From NCBI GenBank assembly GCA_030146385.1, contig JASLBX010000076.1, positions 1 to 9,426 of the forward strand: a stretch of DNA of 9,426 nt, read 5' to 3'. The position numbers and the translations under genes were made by a program. Shown piece by piece: positions 1 to 6,000 of this stretch. The notes under the pieces are model-generated. The model was not told the origin of the DNA, searched no databases, and saw only the letters and a program-made list of their open reading frames with translations. This stretch comes from Jiangellaceae bacterium (lineage in GTDB: Bacteria > Actinomycetota > Actinomycetes > Jiangellales > Jiangellaceae). Position 1 is the stretch's first letter. Each line of letters starts with the position of its first letter.

Positions 1-273
1 CCCGTTGGCTCCCCTCATGTCCATACCGAACTTGGTCGCCACGACCACGTCGTCGCGGCGGCTGCCGAGCGCCGCGCCCAGCAACTCCTCGCTGCGACCC
101 AGGCCGTAGGTGTCGGCGGTGTCGAAGAGGGTGATGCCGTGCTCGAGCGCCACTTCGACCACGGCGGCGGTGGCTTCGGCATCGATGCGGTAACCGAACG
201 CGTTGCAGCCCAGCCCGACGGCAGAGACGATCAGTCCGGAATCACCCAACGGTCGGTACGTCATGTCAGCCAT
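1..273 (-). CDS. aldo/keto reductase, N-terminal part (gene runs off the window)
   Basis: The first 91 residues of an aldo/keto reductase, an NAD(P)H-dependent cytosolic TIM-barrel oxidoreductase; the 3' end lies outside the window. Visible family features are the opening 'MTYRPLGDSGLIVSAVGLGC' strand-loop, the barrel segment 'GITLFDTADTYG' carrying the catalytic Asp and Tyr, 'SEELLGAAL', and 'VVVATKFG' with the catalytic Lys. The substrate cannot be inferred from this part. The start is ATG at 273 or, equally possible, the in-frame ATG at 264: a GAGG lies only 2 nt before the first and 11 nt before the second. The gene begins 10 bp after the stop of the molybdopterin oxidoreductase on the same strand, so the two are probably co-transcribed. 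The family call is firm; the role is unknown. Confidence 0.9.
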   Translation of the reverse strand, partial: MADMTYRPLGDSGLIVSAVGLGCNAFGYRIDAEATAAVVEVALEHGITLFDTADTYGLGRSEELLGAALGSRRDDVVVATKFGMDMRGANG

Positions 274-283
274 GACCTCGACA

Positions 284-1849
284 CTAGCCGTCGACCGTCA
301 CCGACACCCCGTGCCATCCGGTTGCGCCGTCGGGGACCGGCGGGCGTTCCGTCCCGGCCTGCTCCTCACCGTCCGCGGTGATCGCGCGAACCTCGAGGCG
401 GTGCTTCCCCTCGTCCGCGTCCCAGTGCCACACCCACTGCCGCCAGGTGTCGGCGTTCGGCACCTCGCCGAGGTCCGCCCGCTGCCAGGGCCCGCCGTCG
501 ACGCGGATTTCCACGGCGTCGATGCCGCGGTGCTGCGCCCACGCGACGCCCGCGACCGCCACCTGCCCAGCGCGCACCGAATCGCCATTACGCGGGACGT
601 CGATCCGCGACGAGACCTTGACCGGACCCCGCTCGGACCAGCCGCGTGAGGTCCAATATGCCGTGATCTCGTCGAACCGGCTGACCTCGAGGTTCACGAC
701 CCACTTGGTGGCGCTGACGTACCCGTACAGGCCAGGGACGACCATCCGCACGGGGAAGCCATGCTCGACCGGGAGCGGCTCGCCGTTCATGCCGACCGCG
801 AAGAGCGAGTCGCGCCCATCGGTGAGCACCTCGAGCGGGGTCCCGCAGGTCCACCCGTCATGGGACGTCGACAGCACGGCGTCGGCGTCGGCGTGCGGAC
901 CAGCCAGGCCCAGGACGTCCGACACCCGGACGCCGGTCCACAGCGCGTTGCCGATCAGGCTGCCGCCGACCGTGTTCGACACGCAGCACAGCGTCAGCCA
1001 TCGGTCGACCAGCCCGATGTCCACCAGGTCGTCGAACCCGAGGACGACCTCCTGATCGACCATGCCGTGGACCCGGAGTTGCCAGTCGTCAGGATGGATC
1101 AGGGGGACGGACAGCGCCGTATCGATCCGGTAGAACACGTCGTTGGGAGTCAGCCACGGTTCGCCGCCATCGATTCCGAAGTCGGCGCCGGCCACCGGCT
1201 CCGCGGACGGGAGCGGCCGGGGCAGCACGACGTCGACGTCGGTCCGGGACGCCTCGACAGCCCGGCGCCGGCCGCCGAGCACGCGCCCCGCCCCTCCGGC
1301 GACGACTGCAGCCGCGGCCGTAAGCCCGGCGGCCTGCAGGAAGGCGCGCCGTCCGGTCCCGTTGCCGAGCAGAGCCGGGTCCATGACCGTGGGTTCGGTG
1401 ACGACCGGTTCGAACGCGCCCGCCCGCCGGGCCAACGCAGGCAAGGTCAGGACGGCCGCACCGGCGCCGGCCACGACGGGCAGCAGGTCGAACGTCGTGA
1501 CGTCCGGCCGGCTCCACACGGCCAGCGCCGCCAACGCACCCAACGCGGCAGCGGCGAGCATGCCGGCACCTCGGTGGCGCACCGTCAGGACTCCGATGGC
1601 GGCGGACAGCAACACCAGCACGACCACCACGCCACCGATCAGGACCGCCTTGTCGGCCGTGCCGAACGTCTCGATCGCCCACTCGGTGAGCCAGGTCGGC
1701 GAGAGCTCGATGACGACCTCGCCGACGGCAAGCACCGGTGTGATGCCGCGATTGAGCAGCCCGGCGAGCAACTCGGCGACGCCGAGGCCCAGTCCGGCAG
1801 CGATGATCCCGGCCAGCGCTGCCGGCCACCTGCTCGAGAGTTGGCTCAC
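284..1849 (-). CDS. membrane-anchored sulfite oxidase-type molybdopterin oxidoreductase
   Basis: A 521-residue protein with an N-terminal membrane region and an extracytoplasmic molybdenum-cofactor domain of the sulfite oxidase/YedY superfamily. Hydrophobic segments lie at about residues 9-31, 68-90, 96-112 and 121-140, followed by a twin-arginine-like motif (TGRRAFLQ, 165-172) and a fifth hydrophobic segment (about 173-190). The catalytic domain follows (about 225-395), with WLTLCCVSNTVGG at 284-296; Cys289 is the expected molybdenum ligand, and GNALWTGV follows. Residues about 405-521 form the Ig-like C-terminal domain of sulfite oxidases (AVEIRVDGGPW, WVWHWD). The physiological substrate is not shown: sulfite is only the family archetype, and S- or N-oxide reduction is possible. 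The start is a GTG with a weak GGAA upstream. The gene lies 63 bp after rdgB on the same strand. Confidence 0.9.
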   Translation of the reverse strand: MSQLSSRWPAALAGIIAAGLGLGVAELLAGLLNRGITPVLAVGEVVIELSPTWLTEWAIETFGTADKAVLIGGVVVVLVLLSAAIGVLTVRHRGAGMLAAAALGALAALAVWSRPDVTTFDLLPVVAGAGAAVLTLPALARRAGAFEPVVTEPTVMDPALLGNGTGRRAFLQAAGLTAAAAVVAGGAGRVLGGRRRAVEASRTDVDVVLPRPLPSAEPVAGADFGIDGGEPWLTPNDVFYRIDTALSVPLIHPDDWQLRVHGMVDQEVVLGFDDLVDIGLVDRWLTLCCVSNTVGGSLIGNALWTGVRVSDVLGLAGPHADADAVLSTSHDGWTCGTPLEVLTDGRDSLFAVGMNGEPLPVEHGFPVRMVVPGLYGYVSATKWVVNLEVSRFDEITAYWTSRGWSERGPVKVSSRIDVPRNGDSVRAGQVAVAGVAWAQHRGIDAVEIRVDGGPWQRADLGEVPNADTWRQWVWHWDADEGKHRLEVRAITADGEEQAGTERPPVPDGATGWHGVSVTVDG

Positions 1850-1912
1850 GGTTCCATCGTGCGCTCCACCGGGCCCGCTTGGATAGCCACGGCGCGGGAC
1901 GTCACCGGATCG

Positions 1913-2527
1913 TCAGCTTGACACCACTTCGTGCAGGTGGCGAGCCAGGGCCGTGAACGCCCGGCCGCGGTGGCTTATCGCGTCTTTCTCGGCGGGAGGC
2001 ATCTCCGCCGTGGTGCGAGTGTCGCCGTCCGGGACGAAGATCGGGTCGTAGCCGAAGCCGCCGGACCCGCGGGGCTCGTGCACGATCCGGCCCGTGACCC
2101 GCCCTTCTTCGACGACCTCGTGACCGTCCGGCCGCACGAGAGCGGCCACGCACACGAACGCCGCGCCGCGGCGGGTCTCGGGCACGTCCGAGAGTTGAGC
2201 CAGTAGCAATCGCAGGTTGGCCGCATCGTCACCGTGCCGGCCCGACCAGCGAGCGGAGAACACGCCGGGCATACCGTTGAGCGCGTCCACACTGATGCCG
2301 GAGTCGTCCGCGACCGCCGGCAGGCCGGTGGCCGCCGCCACCGCATGCGCCTTGAGCAGCGCGTTCTCGGCAAAGGTGAGGCCAGTCTCGGCCACGTCGT
2401 CGACGCCGTTGAACTCGGTGACCGGCACGAGGTCGACCAGTGTGCCGGCCCGTTCGAGAATGCGCGCGATCTCCTCCACCTTGTGCTGGTTGCGGGTGGC
2501 GAGCACCACCCGTCGGCCGACCCGCAT
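1913..2527 (-). CDS. rdgB: XTP/dITP pyrophosphatase (RdgB/HAM1 family)
   Basis: A 204-residue non-canonical purine NTP pyrophosphatase, which hydrolyses dITP, XTP and dHapTP to the monophosphate plus pyrophosphate and keeps deaminated purines out of DNA and RNA. Motifs in order: LATRNQHK (9-16), GLTFAENALLKA (49-60), ADDSG (73-77, metal-binding Asp), MPGVFSARWSG (86-96), GFGYDPIF (157-164) and SHRGRA (185-190). The length is typical. The open frame extends about 97 codons upstream into rph, but that part is low-complexity Arg-rich shadow sequence, so I place the start at ATG 2527, where the family homology begins. The rph stop and this ATG overlap as TGATG, which suggests translational coupling. 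It is the counterpart of Rv1341, which follows rphA in M. tuberculosis. Confidence 0.96.
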   Translation of the reverse strand: MRVGRRVVLATRNQHKVEEIARILERAGTLVDLVPVTEFNGVDDVAETGLTFAENALLKAHAVAAATGLPAVADDSGISVDALNGMPGVFSARWSGRHGDDAANLRLLLAQLSDVPETRRGAAFVCVAALVRPDGHEVVEEGRVTGRIVHEPRGSGGFGYDPIFVPDGDTRTTAEMPPAEKDAISHRGRAFTALARHLHEVVSS

Positions 2528-3246
2528 CAGGCCAACGCCGCCTGTTGCAGCGCGGTCAGCTCGGCGCAGCCGGCTTCGGCCAGGCCGAGCAGTGCATCGA
2601 GTTCCTTGCGGTCGAAGGGCGCGCCCTCGGCCGTGCCCTGAACCTCGATGAACGCGCCGCTCCCGGTCATGACGACGTTCATGTCGGTCTCGGCCCGGAC
2701 GTCCTCCTCGTAACAGAGGTCGAGCCGCGGCTCGCCGTCGATGACGCCCACCGACACCGCGGCGACCGAGTCGCGCAGCACCTGGGTCGACGCGATCAGC
2801 CCGCGCTCGCGCATCCACGCGATCGCTTCGACGAGCGCCACGTACGCGCCCGTGATCGCGGCCGTCCGCGTACCGCCGTCGGCCTGGAGGACGTCGCAGT
2901 CGACCACGATCGTGTTCTCGCCCAGTGCCGACGTGTCGATGACTCCGCGCAGTGAGCGCCCGACGAGGCGGGAGATCTCATGCGTGCGCCCGCCGATGCG
3001 GCCCTTCACCGACTCGCGATCGGACCGCGTGTTGGTCGACCGGGGCAGCATCGCGTATTCGGCCGTCACCCAGCCCTCGCCCGAGCCCTTGCGCCAGCGC
3101 GGGACGCCTTCGGTGACCGAGGCCGCGCACAGCACCCTCGTGTTGCCGAAGTTCACCAGCACGGAGCCTTCGGCGTGGTCGAGCCAGCCACGCATGAACG
3201 TGACGGAGCGGAGCTGGCCGGGTTCGCGGCCATCGGGTCGAGTCAT
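2527..3246 (-). CDS. rph: ribonuclease PH
   Basis: A 239-residue phosphorolytic 3'-to-5' exoribonuclease that trims tRNA 3' ends and acts as a hexamer in the cytoplasm. Diagnostic segments: MTRPDGR..GQLRSVTF at the N-terminus, SVLVNFGNTRVLCAASV (28-44), RWRKGSGEGWVTAEYAMLPR (50-69), GRTHEISRLVGRSLR (86-100, includes the phosphate-contacting Arg), GGTRTAAITGAYVAL (124-138) and DLCYEEDVRAETDMN (176-190) with the catalytic acidic residues. The open frame continues upstream, but ATG 3246 matches the usual N-terminus and length. No Shine-Dalgarno precedes it; instead a TANNNT hexamer ends 7 nt before the ATG, so translation may start on a leaderless transcript. It overlaps rdgB by 1 bp. Confidence 0.97.
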   Translation of the reverse strand: MTRPDGREPGQLRSVTFMRGWLDHAEGSVLVNFGNTRVLCAASVTEGVPRWRKGSGEGWVTAEYAMLPRSTNTRSDRESVKGRIGGRTHEISRLVGRSLRGVIDTSALGENTIVVDCDVLQADGGTRTAAITGAYVALVEAIAWMRERGLIASTQVLRDSVAAVSVGVIDGEPRLDLCYEEDVRAETDMNVVMTGSGAFIEVQGTAEGAPFDRKELDALLGLAEAGCAELTALQQAALA

Positions 3247-3253
3247 GCAGGGA

Positions 3254-3259
3254 AGGCTA
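3254..3259 (-). promoter_or_regulatory. putative -10 element for a leaderless rph transcript
   Basis: On the - strand this reads TAGCCT, a match to the actinobacterial TANNNT pattern, and it ends exactly 7 nt before the rph ATG at 3246. That would place the transcription start on or next to the A of ATG. The stretch before the ATG (CCTTCCCTGC) has no purine-rich ribosome binding site, which is consistent. I see no clear -35 box. It would let rph-rdgB be transcribed independently of murI-MBL. Confidence 0.4.
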
Positions 3260-3291
3260 TCTGCCGCCACCGACGAACGTGGTGCGTGACG

Positions 3292-3307
3292 GCCGTGGCG
3301 CCACGGC
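3292..3307. repeat. 16-bp perfect palindrome between the MBL gene and rph
   Basis: GCCGTGGC followed directly by GCCACGGC forms a perfect 16-bp palindrome with no mismatch, 7 bp beyond the MBL stop codon and about 45 bp upstream of the rph start. As RNA it can fold as a 6-bp GC stem with a GCGC loop. No T-run follows on either strand, so it is not a canonical intrinsic terminator. It could be a protein site, a transcript-end hairpin, or chance in GC-rich sequence. Confidence 0.4.
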
Positions 3308-3314
3308 GACGCGG

Positions 3315-4067
3315 TCAATCTCGCAATTCGACAATGGCCCCCGGGCGGGCGAGGGCGATCGGGCCGCCGAAGGCGCTCCTCGCCTCAGTGAGCGCCCGCT
3401 CCGGGTCGCCCCACGGGAGAATGTGGGTCACCATCAACTGGCGGACGTTGGCCGCCGCGGCATGCTCACCCGCTTCGCGGCCGGTCAGGTGGTGGCCGGC
3501 CGGGTTCTCGTCACCGTCCACGAAGGCCGCCTCGCAGAGCAGGAGGTCTGCCCCCTGGGCCAGGTCCACCAGTGCGGATACGGGGGCGGTGTCACCCGAG
3601 TAGACCAGGACGCTGCCATCATGCTCAAGGCGGATTGCGTACGCCGGGACGGGGTGGACAACCCGCGCCGCCGTGATACGCACTTCCCCGATCTTGAACG
3701 GCTCGTCTGGGTACGTGTTGAACGCGAACTCGCGGCTCATGCCCGGGTCCTCGGGCAGGCCGTAGGCCCGCGCCATGCGTTCGGCCGTCCCCGCTGGCCC
3801 CCACACCGCGATCGGATCCCGGTCGCGCCACGGGCTGTACCGCGCAGCGACGTAGTACCCGCACAGGTCCATGCAATGATCCGGGTGCAGGTGGCTCAGC
3901 AGCACGGCGTCGACCGTGTCCAGCCCGACGCGGCGCTGCAGCGGCCCGAGGGCGCCGCTGCCGAGGTCGAGGACGAGCGTCGTGTCGCCCGCCTCGACCA
4001 GATAGCACGATGCGGGCGAGTCCGGGCCGGGGAGCGAGCCGGAGCACCCCACGACGGTGAGCCTCAC
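3315..4067 (-). CDS. metallo-beta-lactamase-fold phosphodiesterase (Rv1339-like)
   Basis: A 250-residue metallo-beta-lactamase-fold hydrolase. The metal-binding HxHxDH motif is HLHPDH at 59-64, with further ligands expected at His138 (VVHPV), Asp159 (YSGDTAP) and His215 (VTHILPW); AGHHLTG at 190-196 is the family's histidine-rich loop. By order (murI before, rph after) and sequence it corresponds to M. tuberculosis Rv1339, reported as an atypical class II cyclic-nucleotide phosphodiesterase. It may therefore lower cAMP; this substrate is inferred by orthology, and RNase Z-like or other phosphodiester substrates are possible. The start is GTG, which overlaps the murI stop as GTGA (4 bp), so translation is likely coupled. 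There is no signal peptide, so it is cytoplasmic. Confidence 0.92.
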   Translation of the reverse strand: MRLTVVGCSGSLPGPDSPASCYLVEAGDTTLVLDLGSGALGPLQRRVGLDTVDAVLLSHLHPDHCMDLCGYYVAARYSPWRDRDPIAVWGPAGTAERMARAYGLPEDPGMSREFAFNTYPDEPFKIGEVRITAARVVHPVPAYAIRLEHDGSVLVYSGDTAPVSALVDLAQGADLLLCEAAFVDGDENPAGHHLTGREAGEHAAAANVRQLMVTHILPWGDPERALTEARSAFGGPIALARPGAIVELRD

Positions 4068-4921
4068 CGGCTCACATCCCCGGTCAAGAGCATGTCGTCG
4101 ATGTCGGACGCCACGATCGCCCGGAAGCCGAGCGTATCCTCGACCGACTCGATGCGAGGCCCGAGGAACCGGCGTCCCACCTCACCGAACGGTCGCGGGT
4201 CGCCGGTCGCGCGAAACCGGTGCGTCGGTGGGGGCAGGCGATCATCACGCATCAGGCCGGTTTGGGCGAGCACCCGGTACACGTCCTGCGCGGTCTCCTC
4301 TGCGCTGCTGACCAGCGTCACTCCGTCGCCCATGACGTACGACAGCACGCCGGTCAGCATGGGGTAGTGCGTACAGCCGAGCACAAGGGTGTCGACACCG
4401 GCGTCACGCACCGGCTCGAGGTACTCCGTCGCGACCCGTTCCAGCTCACGGCCGTGCGTCACGCCGTCCTCGACGAAATGGACGAACTCGGGACACGCCT
4501 GGGCGGTGATGCGCAGGTGGGGCGCGGCCGCAAAGGAGTCCTCGTACGCCTTGGACTCGATGGTGGCGCGGGTGCCGATGACGCCGACGTGGCCGTTGCG
4601 GGTCGAGGCGACAGCGCGCCGGACGGCCGGCTGGATGACCTCCACGACGGGGACGTCGTAGCGCTCGCGGGCGTCGCGCAGCACTGCGCTGCTGGCCGAG
4701 TTGCACGCGATGACGAGCATCTTCACCCCGTCGGCCACCAGGGAATCCATCACGTCGAGCGCGAACGCGCGCACCTCTGCGATGGGGCGCGGCCCGTACG
4801 GACCGCGGGCGGTGTCGCCCACGTAGTGGATCGCTTCGTGCGGGAGTTGGTCGAGCACAGCGCGCACCACCGTGAGCCCGCCCACCCCGCTGTCGAATAT
4901 CCCGATCGGCGCGTCGCTCAT
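4064..4921 (-). CDS. murI: glutamate racemase
   Basis: A 285-residue cofactor-independent glutamate racemase that makes D-glutamate for the peptidoglycan stem peptide. It has the family opening IGIFDSGVGGLTV (6-18) with catalytic Asp10 and Ser11, YVGDTARGPYG (33-43), and the two catalytic cysteines at Cys73 (ACNSAS) and Cys183 (LGCTHYP), the second followed by the conserved His185. The length is normal. ATG 4921 is preceded by a GGGA ribosome binding site 5 nt away. The 3' end overlaps the downstream phosphodiesterase start by 4 bp. The upstream glycolipid-binding-like gene on the same strand ends 49 bp before this start. Confidence 0.97.
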   Translation of the reverse strand: MSDAPIGIFDSGVGGLTVVRAVLDQLPHEAIHYVGDTARGPYGPRPIAEVRAFALDVMDSLVADGVKMLVIACNSASSAVLRDARERYDVPVVEVIQPAVRRAVASTRNGHVGVIGTRATIESKAYEDSFAAAPHLRITAQACPEFVHFVEDGVTHGRELERVATEYLEPVRDAGVDTLVLGCTHYPMLTGVLSYVMGDGVTLVSSAEETAQDVYRVLAQTGLMRDDRLPPPTHRFRATGDPRPFGEVGRRFLGPRIESVEDTLGFRAIVASDIDDMLLTGDVSR

Positions 4922-4970
4922 GGCGTCCCGAGCCTACGGCATGGTGGGGACATTCCTGGCGTTCGAGGCT

Positions 4971-5522
4971 TCAGCGGGACGCGAGTGTCCAGAGGCCCGG
5001 GTAGTCGGTGACGATGCCGTCGGCGTCGACCAGCAGGTCGGCCTGGAACGAGCCGGACTCGTAGCGGTAGCCGGTGCTGGTGCGGGTGTACCGCTGGCGC
5101 TGCGGGCTCACGTCTACCGTCGGCCCGGGGTGGATGTACACGACATCCAGGTCGGCCGATTCTCGCTCGGAGAGTTCCAGCCGTCGGATCGGAATGGTGT
5201 TCGTCAACGGCGTGAGCGCGATGTCGACGTCGAGGCAGCCGGCCAAGTCGGGGCGCTCGTGGCCGTCGCCGTCGAACCAGCGGTCGTCCTCTCGAGTTAG
5301 CGCGACTGTGGGCAGGCCGTAAACGTCCACGGTGACGCTGAGCGGCCGCCAGGACGGGTCGCACTCAACCAGGTAGCGGAGCCGGATGGGATTGTCGTCC
5401 ACGATGGCGATGATCGCGCCGTCCGCAGTGACGGGGCCATCGGCCCTGCGGAGGACCGTGTGCTCCAAGCTCGGCCATTGCTCGGCTGTCCAGACAAGGT
5501 GCCGCGTATAACCAGTCATCAT
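4971..5522 (-). CDS. putative glycolipid-binding protein (DUF1089-type)
   Basis: A protein of about 183 residues that resembles the 'putative glycolipid-binding' family (DUF1089). That name rests on fold similarity and is not a demonstrated function. Visible features are an N-terminal VWTAEQWPSLEHTVL, then alternating strands rich in Asp and Trp: IRLRYLVECDPSWRPLSVTV, DDRWFDGDGHERPDLAGCLDVDIALTPLTN, DVVYIHPGPTVDVSPQRQRYT, YRYESGSFQADLLVDADGIVTDYPGLW. There is no signal peptide or membrane segment, so it is probably cytoplasmic. Possible starts are GTG 5528, ATG 5522 and ATG 5519. None has a good ribosome binding site; a TAACTA ending 6 nt before ATG 5522 could mean a leaderless transcript. 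It is absent from the M. tuberculosis block and diverges from the small DUF2695-type gene. Confidence 0.75.
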   Translation of the reverse strand: MMTGYTRHLVWTAEQWPSLEHTVLRRADGPVTADGAIIAIVDDNPIRLRYLVECDPSWRPLSVTVDVYGLPTVALTREDDRWFDGDGHERPDLAGCLDVDIALTPLTNTIPIRRLELSERESADLDVVYIHPGPTVDVSPQRQRYTRTSTGYRYESGSFQADLLVDADGIVTDYPGLWTLASR

Positions 5523-5555
5523 GGCCACTAGTTAACGCCGTCACGCGGAAGGGCC

Positions 5556-5618
5556 GACAACGAGCCGGGCCGATCTTGTCGGAGGCAGGCGGTAGACAAG
5601 CTTCGTCGAACGCTTGTC
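5556..5618. promoter_or_regulatory. array of four alternating GACAA/TTGTC elements, probable operator region
   Basis: GACAA at 5556-5560, TTGTC at 5576-5580, GACAA at 5595-5599 and TTGTC at 5614-5618. The same 5-mer thus occurs four times in strictly alternating orientation with centres 20, 19 and 19 bp apart, about two helical turns. The last two copies extend to a perfect 7-bp inverted repeat (GACAAGC / GCTTGTC, 5595-5601 and 5612-5618). The array lies in the divergent region between the DUF1089-type and DUF2695-type genes, where both promoters must be. The regulator is unknown. Confidence 0.5.
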
Positions 5619-5627
5619 CAATACCCC

Positions 5628-5634
5628 GAGGAGG
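5628..5634 (+). promoter_or_regulatory. ribosome binding site that fixes the DUF2695-type start
   Basis: GAGGAGG is followed by a 6-nt spacer and GTG at 5641. This near-perfect Shine-Dalgarno sequence selects the GTG over the longer in-frame TTG at 5614, which lies upstream of it and would read through it. Confidence 0.85.
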
Positions 5635-5640
5635 CTTGCC

Positions 5641-5961
5641 GTGGACTTCGACACGACCGTCGCCGACGAGGTCGCCGCGTATCTGAAGAGCGTCACAGCC
5701 GATCGCCCTACTGCTCCGGCGGGCAGCGAGGCGCCAGGCCGAGACGAGTGCCTCCGTTGCTACGTCGATCGCATGGTCGGCGGCCACGGGTGCGACACCA
5801 GCCTGCGCTTCACTCAGCGGTGGCTGGCGGAGTCGTCCTTCACGAATCCCCAGCGGCTACTGCGCTGGTTCGAGAGCAGCGGTGGGTACTGCGACTGCGA
5901 GGTGCTGATGAACGTGCTGCCCGACCACTGGCCGCTACAGTCCGCCGAAGCGGAGCCATAG
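5641..5961 (+). CDS. small cysteine-rich protein, DUF2695-type
   Basis: A 106-residue protein from GTG 5641. I recognise the pattern of the uncharacterised DUF2695 family in the C-terminal half: CDTSLRFTQRWL (51-62), then a helix and GGYCDCEVLMNV (81-92). Five cysteines (37, 40, 51, 84, 86), arranged as CxxC ... HGC ... CxC, suggest a metal site or disulfides; this is an inference. The N-terminal 35 residues are acidic to neutral and look flexible. There is no signal peptide or membrane segment. It is the only + strand gene in the interior of the window, lying between two - strand blocks, and it converges on cysM with 39 bp between the stop codons. No specific function is known. Confidence 0.8.
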   Translation: MDFDTTVADEVAAYLKSVTADRPTAPAGSEAPGRDECLRCYVDRMVGGHGCDTSLRFTQRWLAESSFTNPQRLLRWFESSGGYCDCEVLMNVLPDHWPLQSAEAEP

Positions 5962-6000
5962 GGCCGAATTCTGCATGGCCGCCCGTCGTGGGAGACGAAC
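5962..6000. other. convergent intergenic gap, no clear terminator
   Basis: 39 bp between the convergent stop codons of the DUF2695-type gene and cysM. The only dyad I see is GGCC(N11)GGCC, too weak to call a terminator, and there is no T-run on either strand. Confidence 0.5.

Noticed and set aside
1874..1898. CCCGC/GCGGG dyad between rdgB and the molybdopterin oxidoreductase as terminator
   Set aside because: A 5-bp GC stem with a 15-nt loop and no T-run is expected by chance in GC-rich DNA.
761..1921. 386-codon open frame on the + strand across the molybdopterin oxidoreductase
   Set aside because: Low-complexity Arg/Gly/Gln/Asp-rich translation with no family resemblance; it is the usual open antisense frame opposite a GC-rich gene with a well-supported product.
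2528..2818. 97-codon N-terminal extension of RdgB
   Set aside because: The extension lies wholly inside rph in another frame and is Arg-rich; family homology starts at ATG 2527.
3247..3318. 24-codon N-terminal extension of RNase PH
   Set aside because: The family N-terminus matches ATG 3246; the extension shows no similarity and contains the putative promoter and the palindrome.
3279..4367. 362-codon + strand open frame across the MBL gene and the 3' end of murI
   Set aside because: Same shadow pattern; it crosses two confidently assigned genes and has no recognisable domain.
5593..5622. TAGACA (-35) and TCCAAT (-10) as promoter for the DUF2695-type gene
   Set aside because: The spacer is 18 nt, but the transcript would begin at about 5629, inside the ribosome binding site, so the placement does not work.
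5614..5640. TTG start giving a 115-residue DUF2695-type protein
   Set aside because: The reading frame would pass through a near-ideal GAGGAGG placed 6 nt before GTG 5641, and the TTG itself is part of the repeat array.
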